A stretch of DNA of 64,000 nt from an uncultured Ilyobacter sp. (GCF_963668085.1 NZ_OY764059.1:2041140-2105139); one strand, 5' to 3'; shown: positions 54,110 through 63,912, counted from the first letter of the stretch. The notes: generated by a model from the letters alone, not told the origin. Translations and numbers: made by a program.

Positions 54110-54781
54110 TTACTTCACTATGTAGTCACTGAATCTTATATCCATGTATTCGAGGTCATTTTGATTCAGTTTCAGCTCTGAGTATAAACGCTCTGCAACC
54201 TCATATTTTTTTTCCTCTACATTATTGTCAGTTTTGACAATTGTACCGTCAAATAAAACAAAGTTAATGCACCATTTATTATAAATGTATATTTGAGATA
54301 TTAATTTTTCAATTTTTTTTCCTTTAATTTTATTTAATATCTTTAAAAGTTCAGGTATCTGCTCCTCTTTTTTTATGAGAAGTAGCGGAAGGTCTCTCAC
54401 AGATGTTTCTTCTAAATAAGCAAAAATCTTTCCACTCTCATCTACAGTATAGACCCTGTCTTTGTATTGGGCATAGTAGCTAGGGTCTTTTTCTGTTATC
54501 TCAACTCTTATCTCATCAGGGAGTATTTTCTTTACCTTAGCCTTTTCTATCCGGATATCCTCTTCAAGTATTTCTTCAATTGCTTTAGGGTCTATGTCCC
54601 ATATATATTCACCTATGACAGTTCCCATCTGCTTTTTTACTTCTCTTTGGGTTAAGTTTAGGTCTCCGAAAATCCAGATTTTTTCCACCCTGAAGATGTC
54701 TCGCTGAAGAAAGGTCTGATCCATATAAAAAAATGCAGCAGCAAACAAAAATAACAGTATAATTCTAAAAATTACCTTCAT
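54110..54781 (-). CDS. ftsQ: Cell division protein FtsQ/DivIB
   Basis: Bitopic divisome protein of 223 residues: one membrane segment (about 4-20), a POTRA domain beginning at VEKIWIFGDLNLTQREV, and a beta domain. Sequence similarity in this family is low, so position before ftsA and architecture carry weight. It follows ddl after 64 bases. Confidence 0.88.
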   Translation of the reverse strand: MKVIFRIILLFLFAAAFFYMDQTFLQRDIFRVEKIWIFGDLNLTQREVKKQMGTVIGEYIWDIDPKAIEEILEEDIRIEKAKVKKILPDEIRVEITEKDPSYYAQYKDRVYTVDESGKIFAYLEETSVRDLPLLLIKKEEQIPELLKILNKIKGKKIEKLISQIYIYNKWCINFVLFDGTIVKTDNNVEEKKYEVAERLYSELKLNQNDLEYMDIRFSDYIVK

Positions 54782-54845
54782 TTTTTCTCCCCAGTTTCAA
54801 CTATATTTATAAGATAATATAACATTTTTGTGAGTTTTTTGTAAA

Positions 54846-55700
54846 TTATTGTATTATTTTTTTTACCAAATCGTCAAAAGAGTAACCTTTTAAAGTAGCT
54901 AATTTTGGGACAAGACTTGTTTCTGTCATTCCAGGGCAGGTATTTACCTCTAGGAAGTACACCTTCCCATCTTTCAAGATAAAATCACTTCTTGAGACTC
55001 CAGATAACCCTAACTCCTGATGAATTTTTTTTGAAAAGACCATTGCCTCTTCATAGACATCATCTGAAACTTTAGCTGGATATTCATACTCTGTCATTCC
55101 CACAGTATATTTTGACTGAAAATCATAAAGTCCGGATTTTGGAGTTATTTTAAGTACCCCTAGAGGTTCCCCGTTTAATACTCCCACTGTCAATTCCTCT
55201 CCAGATACAAATTCCTCAATCAATAAATTTTTACCTTCTAGTTTTTTTTCGGCATTTTCTACTTCCCCTATACTCTCGCATATATAGAGACCTACACTAG
55301 AACCCTCAGTAGTAGGCTTCACAACTACAGGAAAAAACTCAATCTCACTTTTATCTCTGTAGCTTTTAGGGATTCTTATTCCCGCCTTTTCGGCTATAAT
55401 TTTGGTCATATTTTTGTCCATGGCTATAGCACTAGGAGTCACCCCAGACCCTGTGTAAGGTTTTTTTATTATATCAAGAACTGCCTGTATCCTTCCATCC
55501 TCACCAAACTCTCCGTGAAGAGCCAGATAAGCCAAATCATACTGGTTTTCTGTAAATGCTGTGAGAAGATTATCCTCTCTGAGATCCACTCCATAAGCAT
55601 CATAACCCTGTCTTATGAGACTTTCAAGTATAGCTTTTCCTGTTCTGAGAGATATCTCTCTTTCAGAGGATACCCCTCCCATAAAAACTGCTATCTTCAT
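54846..55700 (-). CDS. ddl: D-alanine--D-alanine ligase
   Basis: ATP-grasp enzyme that makes the D-Ala-D-Ala dipeptide. Motifs GGVSSEREISLRTG, LHGEFGEDGRIQ, PYTGSGVTPSAIAMDK and a C-terminal FLEVNTCPGMTETSLVP are intact. At 284 residues it is slightly shorter than most Ddl enzymes, but no motif is lost. It follows murB by 21 bases. Confidence 0.96.
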   Translation of the reverse strand: MKIAVFMGGVSSEREISLRTGKAILESLIRQGYDAYGVDLREDNLLTAFTENQYDLAYLALHGEFGEDGRIQAVLDIIKKPYTGSGVTPSAIAMDKNMTKIIAEKAGIRIPKSYRDKSEIEFFPVVVKPTTEGSSVGLYICESIGEVENAEKKLEGKNLLIEEFVSGEELTVGVLNGEPLGVLKITPKSGLYDFQSKYTVGMTEYEYPAKVSDDVYEEAMVFSKKIHQELGLSGVSRSDFILKDGKVYFLEVNTCPGMTETSLVPKLATLKGYSFDDLVKKIIQ

Positions 55701-55721
55701 AAAAAATGCTCCTTCTCTCTA

Positions 55722-56564
55722 TTAATTTCTAACAATGATGATCTCTTCCTCTAATTCAATTCCAGAATTTTTCTTTACCTTTTCTTTTACTATCTCTATA
55801 AGTCCCAATATATCATCAAATTTTGCATCCCCGTGGTTAACAATAAAGTTCGGATGCATCATAGATACCTGAGCTCCGCCTATTTTTTTCCCCTGAACTC
55901 CAGCATCTATTATCAGCTTCGCAGAAAATAATCCATCGGGATTTTTGAAAGTACTTCCTAGGTTAGGTAGATTTAAGGGGTGTCTTTCATTTCTTTTAGA
56001 CATTATTTCCTCCACTTTATCTCTATCAAAACCTTTTCCAAATTCAAATACAGCACTCAAAACAATCCACTTTCTATCCTGAATCTCCGTTTTTCTGTAT
56101 GTAAAATGAAGATCTTCTTTTTTCACTCTTCGTATTTCTTTGTTTTCATCCACTACTTCTATCTCTTTTATACAATCAAATACCTCAGTTCCGTAAGCTC
56201 CTCCGTTCATATAAACCAGTCCGCCTACGCTACCTGGTATCCCAGCTAGGTTTTCAAGACCTGAGTAATCTTTTTCAGCCATGTATTCTATAAACTCTTT
56301 AAAGTCAAATCCAGCCTCTACTTCCACAAGATTATTTCCTAGCTCTTTTATCCCCTTCAGTTCCTTTAAAGATATAAAAGTCTTATCTAACTCTCTGTCC
56401 GAGATAAGGGTATTGGTTCCATTTCCTATTAAAAATATGTTTTCCCTCTCTCCAAGAGCTTCTATTATTTCATTTTTTTCCTCGATAATTATAAGTTCCT
56501 TTGCTATTCCACCTATTTTCATGTTGGAATACTCTTTCATATGGTGATATTCTAAAATTTTCAT
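55722..56564 (-). CDS. murB: UDP-N-acetylenolpyruvoylglucosamine reductase
   Basis: FAD enzyme of peptidoglycan precursor synthesis. The 280 residues include YSNMKIGGIAKEL, the FAD-binding LENLAGIPGSVGGLVYMNGGAYG and LPNLGSTFKNP with the catalytic Ser. The end contains the typical MMHPNFIVNHG motif with Asn. It follows murC by 6 bases. Confidence 0.96.
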   Translation of the reverse strand: MKILEYHHMKEYSNMKIGGIAKELIIIEEKNEIIEALGERENIFLIGNGTNTLISDRELDKTFISLKELKGIKELGNNLVEVEAGFDFKEFIEYMAEKDYSGLENLAGIPGSVGGLVYMNGGAYGTEVFDCIKEIEVVDENKEIRRVKKEDLHFTYRKTEIQDRKWIVLSAVFEFGKGFDRDKVEEIMSKRNERHPLNLPNLGSTFKNPDGLFSAKLIIDAGVQGKKIGGAQVSMMHPNFIVNHGDAKFDDILGLIEIVKEKVKKNSGIELEEEIIIVRN

Positions 56565-56570
56565 CTATAT

Positions 56571-57902
56571 TTATCCTTCCAGATTTTTTGTTATTTTGTG
56601 AGCTATTCCTGATATACTTCCCGCTCCCATAAAAATAAATACTGTCCCTCTTTCTTTATCTCTCAAAAGGATAGAGAGATTGTCTTCATTTTTTTCAACT
56701 CTTATATTTTTATGTCCGGTTTTCTCTGCTAATTTTTCTATTCCTACTCCAAATTCATCCTTTTCTCCTGCAGAATAAACAGGCAAAAGAAGTACCTCGT
56801 CGGCATTGTCAAATGCCCCCTTAAACTCCTCAAGAAGAAATTTCACTCTGCTGTATCTGTGAGGTTGAAAAACAGCCACAATTTTACCCTTCTCTATGCT
56901 TCTTGCCCCCTGTAAGGTTGCCTTGATCTCTGTAGGGTGATGGGCATAGTCGTCTATTATTTTTACATTTTTATCATAAATAATGTCGTATCTTCTTTTG
57001 GCTCCTTTAAAAAACTTAAGCATCTTTTTCATCTCTTCTTTTTCTACCCCGAATTTATAGGCTAGATAAATCACCGGAAGAGAGTTTGAGACATTATGTT
57101 CACCAGGTACAGACAAAACAAAGGTTCCTAAGTCTTCTCCACAAACTGTTACCTCATAGTGAATTTTTGAATCCTCTACTCTTATGTTAGAGGCATATAT
57201 ATCTGCGCTCCTATCTTTTAGACTATAACTTTTTATCTTTTCTTTTCCATGAATCACTTTTTTGATATTTTCACAGTCTATATTTACGATAACCTCGTCT
57301 TTTGTCTTATCTATAAACTCAATAAATGATCTTTCTATATTTTCAAGAGAGCCGTGGTTTTCTAAATGATCGGCCTCTATATTCGTTATTATAGATGTAA
57401 AAGGACTTAAATACAGAAAAGAGTTGTCACTTTCATCTGCTTCTGCTATGAATAGCTTTGAGCTACCTGCCTTGGCATTTGAATTTATCTCTGGAAGTAT
57501 CCCACCTACTACAATTGTAGGATCAAGTGAAAGCATAGCTGCCCCTAGCATAGAGCTAGTAGTTGTCTTACCGTGAGTTCCGGCAACTGCTATCCCCTGC
57601 TCTTCATTCATGAGAAGTGCTAAAAGCTCACCCCTTTTTATTACCTCTATACCATTTTTAACTGCATAGTCATACTCAGGGTTTCCTTCTTTTATAGCAC
57701 TTGATCTCACCACCAGGCTGCATCCATCTAGATTGCTGCTGCAATGATATCCAAATACCTCTATCCCAATTTTTTCTAGTTCCTCTGTACGGTGGTTTCT
57801 GTTTAAGTCTGCTCCCACTACTTCATAACCTTTATTTCTCATGACTTTTGCAAGTCCACTCATTCCGATTCCATTTATTCCTATAAAGTAAACTCGTTTC
57901 AT
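56571..57902 (-). CDS. murC: UDP-N-acetylmuramate--L-alanine ligase
   Basis: Adds the first amino acid of the stem peptide. The Mur ligase P-loop GTHGKTTTSS, the N-terminal GINGIGMSGLAKVM and the C-terminal DDYAHHPTEIKATL are diagnostic. A start at 57902 has GGGGG five bases upstream and overlaps the murG stop by four bases (ATGA); it gives 443 residues. Confidence 0.97.
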   Translation of the reverse strand: MKRVYFIGINGIGMSGLAKVMRNKGYEVVGADLNRNHRTEELEKIGIEVFGYHCSSNLDGCSLVVRSSAIKEGNPEYDYAVKNGIEVIKRGELLALLMNEEQGIAVAGTHGKTTTSSMLGAAMLSLDPTIVVGGILPEINSNAKAGSSKLFIAEADESDNSFLYLSPFTSIITNIEADHLENHGSLENIERSFIEFIDKTKDEVIVNIDCENIKKVIHGKEKIKSYSLKDRSADIYASNIRVEDSKIHYEVTVCGEDLGTFVLSVPGEHNVSNSLPVIYLAYKFGVEKEEMKKMLKFFKGAKRRYDIIYDKNVKIIDDYAHHPTEIKATLQGARSIEKGKIVAVFQPHRYSRVKFLLEEFKGAFDNADEVLLLPVYSAGEKDEFGVGIEKLAEKTGHKNIRVEKNEDNLSILLRDKERGTVFIFMGAGSISGIAHKITKNLEG

Positions 57903-58969
57903 TTTGTCCCCCATATATCCATAGCCTTCACTATTTTTTCTGCAGCCCTGTCTTTTTTTAGGACCTTTATTCTGGCTCTTATTTTAGCCAATTCATTGTC
58001 GTCTTTTATGAGATCCATGGCTCTTTCTATGGCGATGTCCGCCTCTGAATTTTTGTAGATATAAGCCGCTCCTGTTTCCTCGAGTATTTTGGCATTTTCA
58101 TACTGTCCCACCTTGATAGACTGGTAGGGGATCAGTATAGAGGGTTTTTCCATCGCTATAAGTTCAGATATGGTGAGGGCCCCTGCACGGCACACCACAA
58201 GGTCTGACACAGCCATTATATTTGGCATATTGCTAAAATATGGTTTTATTACATCGTTAGGTTTATATTTATTGAGCTTTTGGTTTATTGTTTCAAAGTG
58301 ATTTTTTCCAGTGGCCCAGTATATCCTTATTTTCTTTTCTGCCAGTGTCCTTTCCCATTTTGAAAGTATGGCATCATTTATACTTTTAGATCCGAGACTT
58401 CCCCCTGTTATAAGAAGTACCTTTTCATCTTCCTCTATTTTCAGTCTTTCCCTCTCTATTTTTCTGTTTACCATATAGACCTCGTTTCTCAGGGGATTCC
58501 CTGTTACCTTAAGTTTTTTATGGTATTTTATAGGTAGGTCATCATAAGTTTTTTCAAAGGCAAGAAAACTCATCTTGGCAAGCCTGTAAAAGAGTTTATT
58601 AGCAAATCCCAGATTTGCATTTTGCTCCTGTAGGTATATTTTCTTCCTTAATATTATACCTGCTAAAATTGCAGGAACAGAAATATAATTTCCAAATCCC
58701 ATTATGGCATCTGGTTTTTCCCTTCGGACTATTCCTATAGCTTTTACGATACTCTTCACCATTTTAAAAACTGAAGCTATATTTTTTAGAGGTTTTACGT
58801 CTAAACCTATAAATTTATATCCCTCTTGAGGGATCATGTCTTTTTCCATCCTGTGTATAGTTCCTACAAAGACAGGATCTACCCCTCTTTTTTTTAATTC
58901 TCTAGCTACAGCAAGAGCAGGATATATATGTCCCCCTGTCCCTCCTGTTGTTAGGATAACTTTTCTCAA
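57899..58969 (-). CDS. murG: UDP-GlcNAc:undecaprenyl-PP-MurNAc-pentapeptide transferase
   Basis: Makes lipid II from lipid I on the inner face of the membrane. The GT-B fold has the N-terminal TGGTGGHIYPALAVA loop, LITGGSLGSKSIND and the C-terminal VVCRAGALTISELIAMEKPSILIPY motif. The length is 356 residues. It overlaps murD and murC by four bases each, with no ftsW between murD and murG. Confidence 0.97.
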   Translation of the reverse strand: MRKVILTTGGTGGHIYPALAVARELKKRGVDPVFVGTIHRMEKDMIPQEGYKFIGLDVKPLKNIASVFKMVKSIVKAIGIVRREKPDAIMGFGNYISVPAILAGIILRKKIYLQEQNANLGFANKLFYRLAKMSFLAFEKTYDDLPIKYHKKLKVTGNPLRNEVYMVNRKIERERLKIEEDEKVLLITGGSLGSKSINDAILSKWERTLAEKKIRIYWATGKNHFETINQKLNKYKPNDVIKPYFSNMPNIMAVSDLVVCRAGALTISELIAMEKPSILIPYQSIKVGQYENAKILEETGAAYIYKNSEADIAIERAMDLIKDDNELAKIRARIKVLKKDRAAEKIVKAMDIWGTK

Positions 58970-60285
58970 ATTTTTTCACCTGCCGTAAAATATTTTTTTA
59001 CTAACTCTTTAAATATTTTTCCTCTTGCTTCAAAATTTTTAAACTGGTCAAAACTAGCTGTAGCCGGCGATAAAAGTATAGTGTTTTTTTCACGAAGATC
59101 TATTGTCTTCTGAATCAAACTGACACTATTTTCTAAATTGCCGGTTTTTATGATCTTAGAGTTTGAATATCCACCTTGAACCAGTTCCTGTTCTAACTTC
59201 TCTGCCAGTTCACCTATAAGGAATACTTTGCTCACATGGTTTTTTATGGCCTCTACAAGGGGTTTTAGGTCAAGCTTCTTGTCCACTCCGCCGCATATTA
59301 GTATGCACCCGTCATAGGCCTCTATGGCCATTTTAGATGATTCTATGTTTGTTCCCTTAGAATCATTTATAAAAAGGGTGCTCCCCACCTCTAAAAATCT
59401 TTCCATTCTGTGTTCTAAAGTTTTTGTGTTATACAGAAACTCCCTAAGTTTTTCTTCCTCTAAACCTATTATCTCAGCAACTGCCCCTATAAATAAAACA
59501 TTCTCTAGGTTATGCCTTCCCTTAAGGCTGAGCTTTTCCACAGAGATTATATTTTTATTTTTATAAACAACCCATCCGTCCTTAGGATATAAGTCACATT
59601 CACTTCCGCCCTCTAGGGACACCTTCCAGATATCTGACTTTATATTGTCTATTCTCTTAGATGATTCAAGGCAGTTTGTATTTGTTATAAAATAGTTGCC
59701 GGCTTCTTGTCTGGCAGCTATTTTAAATTTTGTGTCATAATAATCTGCTGCTTTTTCATATCTGTCCAAATGGTCCGGTGCTAAGTTGATCACCATGGCT
59801 ATATCAGGTTTAAACTCCTTTATATTTTCAAGCTGATAAGAGCTTAACTCCAAAACTATATAGTCAAGATCCAAGTCTTCTGCCACAAGGTCTGCAAAAG
59901 ATCTTCCGATGTTTCCTGCAAATTCACATTTATAACCACAATATTGAATGAGCTCTTTTATTTTAGTTGTTGTTGTTGTTTTTCCATTTGTTCCCGTGAC
60001 AGCTATAAGCCTTGGATGTTTAACTTTTTTCTTTATATACCTATAGGCTAGCTCTACCTCATCTATGACAGGTATATCTAATTCAAAGGCTTTTTTTACC
60101 AGTTCTGTATAGGGAACCCCGGGACTTTTTATAAATAAGTCCATACCTGGAAGAATCTCAATACCTTCTTCCGATGACATGGCCTTTTTATCATCTATCA
60201 GTACCACTTCATATCCATTTTTTTCCAATAATTTTTTAGCGCCTAAACCGCTAACTCCCGCTCCGAAAACAAGGGCTTTATTCAT
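58966..60285 (-). CDS. murD: UDP-N-acetylmuramoylalanine--D-glutamate ligase
   Basis: Adds D-glutamate to the stem peptide. Mur ligase motifs GTNGKTTTTTKI, LELSSYQLENI and the C-terminal LLSPATASFDQFKNFEARG are present. The ATG at 60285 (MNKALVFGAGVSG) fits the family; earlier in-frame starts are too close to the GGAG site. It gives 439 residues. Confidence 0.96.
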   Translation of the reverse strand: MNKALVFGAGVSGLGAKKLLEKNGYEVVLIDDKKAMSSEEGIEILPGMDLFIKSPGVPYTELVKKAFELDIPVIDEVELAYRYIKKKVKHPRLIAVTGTNGKTTTTTKIKELIQYCGYKCEFAGNIGRSFADLVAEDLDLDYIVLELSSYQLENIKEFKPDIAMVINLAPDHLDRYEKAADYYDTKFKIAARQEAGNYFITNTNCLESSKRIDNIKSDIWKVSLEGGSECDLYPKDGWVVYKNKNIISVEKLSLKGRHNLENVLFIGAVAEIIGLEEEKLREFLYNTKTLEHRMERFLEVGSTLFINDSKGTNIESSKMAIEAYDGCILICGGVDKKLDLKPLVEAIKNHVSKVFLIGELAEKLEQELVQGGYSNSKIIKTGNLENSVSLIQKTIDLREKNTILLSPATASFDQFKNFEARGKIFKELVKKYFTAGEKI

Positions 60286-60384
60286 CGACTTCATCTCCAA
60301 CCAGTTTCATTTAATTTTAGATAAAAACAATACTTTTCTCTGTTAGACAGCCAAAGAAAAATATTTTTCCTACCTTTACAATTA

Positions 60385-60408
60385 TAACCACGGGAGTTCC
60401 CGTGGTTA
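60385..60408. other. Perfect 11-bp hairpin between mraY and murD
   Basis: TAACCACGGGA and TCCCGTGGTTA pair around a two-base loop. No T run follows on the minus strand, though T-rich bases follow on the plus strand. It may slow or partially terminate transcription between mraY and murD, or stabilise mRNA. Confidence 0.6.
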
Positions 60409-60414
60409 TTGCTT

Positions 60415-61507
60415 TTAAAATATACCTCTCATTTTCACTACTCCGAGAGCCGCTATTCCACACATAAGGGCGACGATCCAAAATCTCATAGTTACCTTTG
60501 TCTCTGGAAGGCCGTCTAGCTCAAAATGGTGGTGTATAGGGGCCATCTTAAATACACGCTTTTTTCTGACTTTAAAGGATCCTACCTGAATTATTACAGA
60601 ACAGGCCTCTACTACAAACACTAGTCCTACAATAGGAAGGAGGAGTTCCTGCTTCAAAAATATCGCCACAAGACCTAAAATTCCTCCAAGTGTCAGGGAA
60701 CCTGTGTCCCCCATGAATATCTGGGCTGGGTAAAAAATTATACCATAGAAAACCTAAACCCTGCGCCTATCATACTTGTAAGATAGACCGTCATCTCCCC
60801 CTGCACCGCTTATATAGTATAGGTTGAGGTACTGACTTAGCTCTATATGACCTGTAAAGTATGCTACTGCCCCTAAAATTGCAGATGCTATAATTACAGG
60901 CATTATCACCAGTCCATCTAGACCGTCTGTTATATTTACCGCATTAGAAGTTCCTGTGAGTATCAAAATTATAAAAAGAAGCATGGCAAAGGCTCCTAAG
61001 TATACAAGAGGTCCAGAAAGTACAGGATTAATTATAGAAAGATCCAGGGCTTTATCTCCAGTGAGACCCATTTTCAGTATAAATCCCCAGGCCAAAAGTG
61101 CTATAGCACCCTGTCCCATCATCTTCTTCTTTCCAGAAAGTCCCTTTTTACTTTCTGTAAATTTTTTATAATCATCTACAAATCCTATGGCACTAAAAAG
61201 CACCATGCATAGTAAAAGCATCTCTATAAATTTATTTCCCAAATCTGATATTATTAAGTTGGTTATAACCATAGATCCCACTATAAGGACTCCCCCCATT
61301 GTAGGGGTTCCTTTTTTAGAAAAGTGGCTTTCCGGCCCCTCTTCTCTTATTGACTCACCCATTTTGTTTCTTTTCAAGAACTTTATAAAGGGTTTACCAA
61401 TCAAAATAACCACTACAAAGGAAAATTATAAATCCTAAAAAAGCCCTCAGATATATTGATTTAAGCCATGCCAAAGTATCGATATTTTTTGCAAGGTAAT
61501 AAAGCAT
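60415..61507 (-). pseudogene. mraY: mraY (phospho-MurNAc-pentapeptide transferase), frameshifted, probably by sequence errors
   Basis: The membrane enzyme that forms lipid I. The full family sequence can be followed from an ATG at 61507 to the stop at 60415, including GPESHFSKKGTPTMGG, NAVNITDGLDGL and [12 protein letters not shown]. The frame is broken at four homopolymers: 61422-61425, 60797-60801, 60756-60758 and 60732-60737. The total length, 1093 bases, equals 363 codons plus four bases, so four one-base insertions explain everything. mraY is normally essential and single-copy, so sequencing error is more likely than a dead gene. Confidence 0.88.
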
Positions 61508-61520
61508 TTAATTCTCCTCG

Positions 61521-62807
61521 TTATTTAATTATTTCCTCTAATTTCATGCCTCTAGATCCCTTTAGAAGTATAACTGATTTTTCTTTTATTGATTCTATTT
61601 TCTCAGAAATCGAAGCTTTATCTTCAAAATAATGGACTCTTTATCTTCCTGGCATACTGAACAAAGGTTTTTCATCTCACTTCCGTACAAGAATATATAA
61701 TCTGCCTTGGTTCTAACCAGGTAATCCTTTATATTCTTATGATACTCCTCACTTTTTTCTCCTAATTCAAGCATATCTCCCAACACAATTATTTTACAGA
61801 CTTTTTTATTGTACAACTTGTCAAAGGTTTCAACAGCGAGTTTCATAGATGTAGGGTTGGCATTGTAGGCATCGTTTATATAAAGGTTTTTCCCTTTTTC
61901 TATTTTCTGAAACCTCATTGGAGTAAGCTCTACTTCTTCTAGGCCTTTCTCTATTTCAGAGATACAGATAATCCCATTTCAAACCCAATGCTACTGCAAA
62001 GGAAGCATTTATAACATTGTGCTCACCATTTACAGGAATCTGATAGCTTTTCCTGCAAGTTTAAACTGGGCACCCTTATCATTTTCAATAACTCTGATAT
62101 CTTAAATGTATTTTCATCCCCATATCCAACTTTATTCCGGGAATATTCTTTAGATCATAATCATCCCCAAATATGATTGTGTTTTCACTATGAACGTACT
62201 TCAATAATTCTCCCTTGGCCTTTAAAAACATTTTCCTTGCTTTTCAGATACTCCAAGTGTGACTCACCTTATTTGTTATGATTCCGTAGTCTGGAAAAGC
62301 TATATTACACAAAAGATCTATCTCCCACAAACCGCTCATTCCCATCTCAAGTACCAGTATTTCATCCTCAGGTTGGGCTTTAAGAATAAGTATAAGGCAA
62401 TCCTATGTGGTTATTGTGATTACCTTGTGTTTTTTTTGTTCTAAATCTTTGAGATAAAACAGAATACACCATATCCTTAGTTGTAGTTTTACCATTACAT
62501 ACCTGTTATTGCCACTACCTTTGTTTTATTGCTCTTTCTGTAGTCTTTGGCTAACCTTTGCATAAAACTTATGGTATCTTCTGTGAGGATAGCTTTTTCA
62601 TCTTTGATCAACAAATCTTTGCTGTCGTAAACTACTAGGCTGCATCATTTTTGATAGCCTCTTCACATGGTTATTTCCGCCTTTTATGGCAAAAAAAAGA
62701 GAGCCTTTTTTTACTTCTCTGCTGTCCATGCAGACATTCTCAATATCCACGCTCTCTAGTATCTTTTTTTCCGGAAAATAATCTCTTAGCAAATCTAGAA
62801 TTTTCAT
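61521..62807 (-). pseudogene. murF: murF (UDP-MurNAc-tripeptide--D-Ala-D-Ala ligase), multiply frameshifted
   Basis: Adds D-Ala-D-Ala to complete the pentapeptide. The N-terminal MKILDLLRDYFPEKK and CMDSREVKKGSLFFAI, the P-loop region ITG-NGKTTTK, TQGNHNNHIGLP, LEMGMS and the C-terminal YINDAYNANPTSMKLAVETF, LGDMLELGEKS and LLKGSRGMKLEEII are all found in order but in different frames. At least several one-base indels are needed. Both ends are intact, and a ribosome binding site precedes the ATG. As for mraY, errors in the consensus are the likelier cause. Confidence 0.85.
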
Positions 62808-62812
62808 TTAAT

Positions 62813-63415
62813 TTACTCCTTGATTATATCATTTTTATTTTTGACAACTAACGACTGCTTTGACTTTGCTCCTCTTGAAACTTCAAGCGAAGTCATAAAG
62901 TGAATCATATACTTCTGTAGTAACTCCTGCCTTGAATTCCTCTTTTTTCCGTGTCCCGTCCTAACGAGAATACCTCTCATCCCTAAGTTTCCCGGCATTT
63001 ACGTCTGACAGCTTATCTCCAACTACCAGAGACTTATTAAAGTCCGATATCAAGGTCTTGTTTCGCCTCTAAAAACATACCCGGTCCAGGCTTCCTACAG
63101 TCACATTTTTTATTATAGAACCCCTATACCTTTTTCAGGATTGGTGAGGACAATAATAAAAGGCATCTACTCCTCCCCCAGCTTCCATGATTTTTTTTGG
63201 AGGAAACTGTGAAGATTTTGAACATCCTCTTCTGTATAATATCCTCTTGCCACTCCAGACTGGTTGGTTACAACTACCACCAGATATCCAAGTTCCTTGA
63301 ATATTTTTATAGCTTCTAAAGCCCCAGGTTCAAATTCAAAGTCCTCTACTTTGTAAAGGTAATCTTTTTCTATATTGATATTTCCGTCTCTATCCAAAAA
63401 AACACACTTTCTCAT
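62813..63415 (-). pseudogene. gmhB: gmhB (heptose 1,7-bisphosphate 7-phosphatase), frameshifted
   Basis: A HAD phosphatase of ADP-heptose synthesis. The N-terminal [19 protein letters not shown] (catalytic DxD) and [19 protein letters not shown] are in one frame. The zinc-loop region (CPHH, then CDCRKPGPGMF), KSLVVGDKLSDVNAG and a tail ending NKNDIIKE follow in other frames. It complements the heptose kinase at 21767. A GAGGGAG site precedes the ATG, and it is the first gene of the cell wall operon. Indels resemble those in murF and mraY. Confidence 0.82.
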
Positions 63416-63488
63416 AGGGCTCCCTCTTTAAATTTGTTGTCTTGCTTCTTCATAAATGCTGAAAATATTACATCTATCCAACTTTTCA

Positions 63489-63517
63489 ATTATATAGGAT
63501 TTTTGATTTTTTTTCAA
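63489..63517 (-). promoter_or_regulatory. Promoter of the gmhB-mur-fts operon
   Basis: TTGAAA (63512-63517), a 17-base spacer and a perfect TATAAT (63489-63494) on the minus strand, about 75 bases before gmhB. It may drive the whole cluster to ftsZ. Confidence 0.85.
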
Positions 63518-63562
63518 TTAAAGCCTTATTTATGATAAATTATTCCAAAAAATAAAAAAAAA

Positions 63563-63679
63563 GCTTGGCAAGTACCTATCCTCCCGGAGGGCTGCCCCTC
63601 AAGTACTTCAGCGTATGCAGGCTTAACTTCTGGGTTCGGAATGTGACCAGGTGTACCCCTACAGCTATCTCACCAAGCT
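63563..63679 (-). rRNA. 5S ribosomal RNA, copy 1
   Basis: A 117-base 5S sequence with the conserved CCGAACCCAGAAGTTAAGC segment and matching ends GCTTGG / CCAAGC. It lacks one base at three homopolymers compared with copy 2. A T-rich run follows on the minus strand and may end the rRNA transcript. Confidence 0.92.
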
Positions 63680-63706
63680 ATATAAAAAAATTATTGTTTT
63701 GTAATG

Positions 63707-63781
63707 CGCTTCCAGCTGGACTCGAACCAGCGACAACCGCGATTAACAGTCGCGGCGCTCTACCAACTGAGCTATGGAAGC
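63707..63781 (-). tRNA. tRNA-Asn (GTT)
   Basis: Acceptor GCTTCCA / TGGAAGC, anticodon loop CTGTTAA and T arm GCTGG-TTCGAGT-CCAGC are intact. The encoded 3' end reads GCA instead of GCCA, a one-base loss in a run, matching the homopolymer problems nearby. It lies between the two 5S genes. Confidence 0.95.
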
Positions 63782-63793
63782 ACATATATAAAA

Positions 63794-63912
63794 GCTGGCA
63801 AGTACCTATCCTCCCGGAGGGCTGCCCCTCAAGTACTTTCAGCGTATGCAGGCTTAACTTCTGGGTTCGGAATGTGACCCAGGTGTACCCCTACAGCTAT
63901 TCTCACCAAGCT
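63794..63912 (-). rRNA. 5S ribosomal RNA, copy 2
   Basis: A second 5S gene, identical to copy 1 except for four single-base homopolymer differences. It contains the GGGTCACATTCCGAACCCAG core in its full form, so it is probably the more accurate copy apart from one base at its 3' helix. Confidence 0.92.

Noticed and set aside
60415..61413. Two separate membrane protein genes in the mraY region
   Set aside because: Both pieces belong to one MraY protein in order. The gap between them is explained by homopolymer insertions.
62813..62998. Separate small gene before murF
   Set aside because: Its sequence continues the gmhB protein after a frameshift and matches the end of that family, so it is the gmhB C-terminus.
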